Notes under the pieces: generated by a model
The model's database searches: none
What the model saw: only the letters and a program-made list of their open reading frames with translations
What the model was told of the DNA's origin: nothing
In this document: piece after piece, positions 22,107 to 22,114 of the stretch
How the letters are laid out: every line of letters begins with the position of its first letter
Numbering within the stretch: position 1 is the stretch's first letter
Assembly (NCBI GenBank): GCA_002347125.1
Contig: DDXG01000323.1
Span: 1-22,114 of the forward strand
DNA length: 22,114 nucleotides
Direction of reading: 5' to 3'
DNA from: Phycisphaerales bacterium UBA2266
GTDB taxonomy: Bacteria > Planctomycetota > Phycisphaerae > Sedimentisphaerales > Anaerobacaceae
Made by a program: the position numbers and the translations under genes

Positions 22107-22114
22107 AACTCATG

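Overview
The window looks like chromosomal DNA of a free-living, GC-rich member of the Planctomycetota, most probably a Phycisphaerae-type bacterium. This is inferred from gene content and style, not from a marker gene. The signs are secreted carbohydrate-active proteins with LamG and apiosidase-like domains, Tat-exported sugar isomerase-like TIM barrels, HEAT-repeat proteins, a MoxR/VWA cluster, and palindromic or low-complexity repeats between genes. No rRNA, tRNA, transposase, integrase or CRISPR array was seen.

Layout. (1) 2-1483, plus: the 3' end of a HEAT-repeat protein, cut by the window edge. (2) 1529-4269, minus: a cytoplasmic sugar isomerase/epimerase-like TIM barrel, translationally coupled (TAATG) to a membrane-anchored glycerophosphodiester phosphodiesterase. 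(3) 4521-9017, plus: a GMP-synthase-like PP-loop amidase with no glutaminase domain, then ammonia-dependent asparagine synthetase (asnA), then a secreted apiosidase-like glycoside hydrolase with a LamG domain inserted in permuted order. (4) 9033-11733, minus: a Tat-exported isomerase-like protein followed by a secreted five-bladed-propeller hydrolase-like protein. (5) 11758-12152: a palindromic repeat array with an exact 32-bp period, lying in the leader of the minus-strand pair, then about 550 bp of promoter-type intergenic DNA. (6) 12712-21961, plus: a five-gene run of a membrane coiled-coil protein, an ABC-type solute-binding protein, an ABC permease fused to an NHL propeller, a large VWA/GATase-like membrane protein and a MoxR AAA+ ATPase. 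(7) 21962-22114: palindromes and low-complexity sequence.

How the parts may work together. Regions 3 and 4 combine two ammonia-using, ATP-dependent amidation-type enzymes with secreted carbohydrate-handling proteins. Region 6 looks like an envelope machine: MoxR and VWA proteins commonly act together as a chaperone or metal-insertion pair, but here the VWA gene is joined by four-base overlaps to an importer permease carrying a periplasmic propeller and to its solute-binding protein. No transporter ATPase is visible. The two most unusual signals are the circularly permuted LamG insertion, bounded by GCCAC on both sides, and the permease-propeller fusion inside the MoxR/VWA operon.
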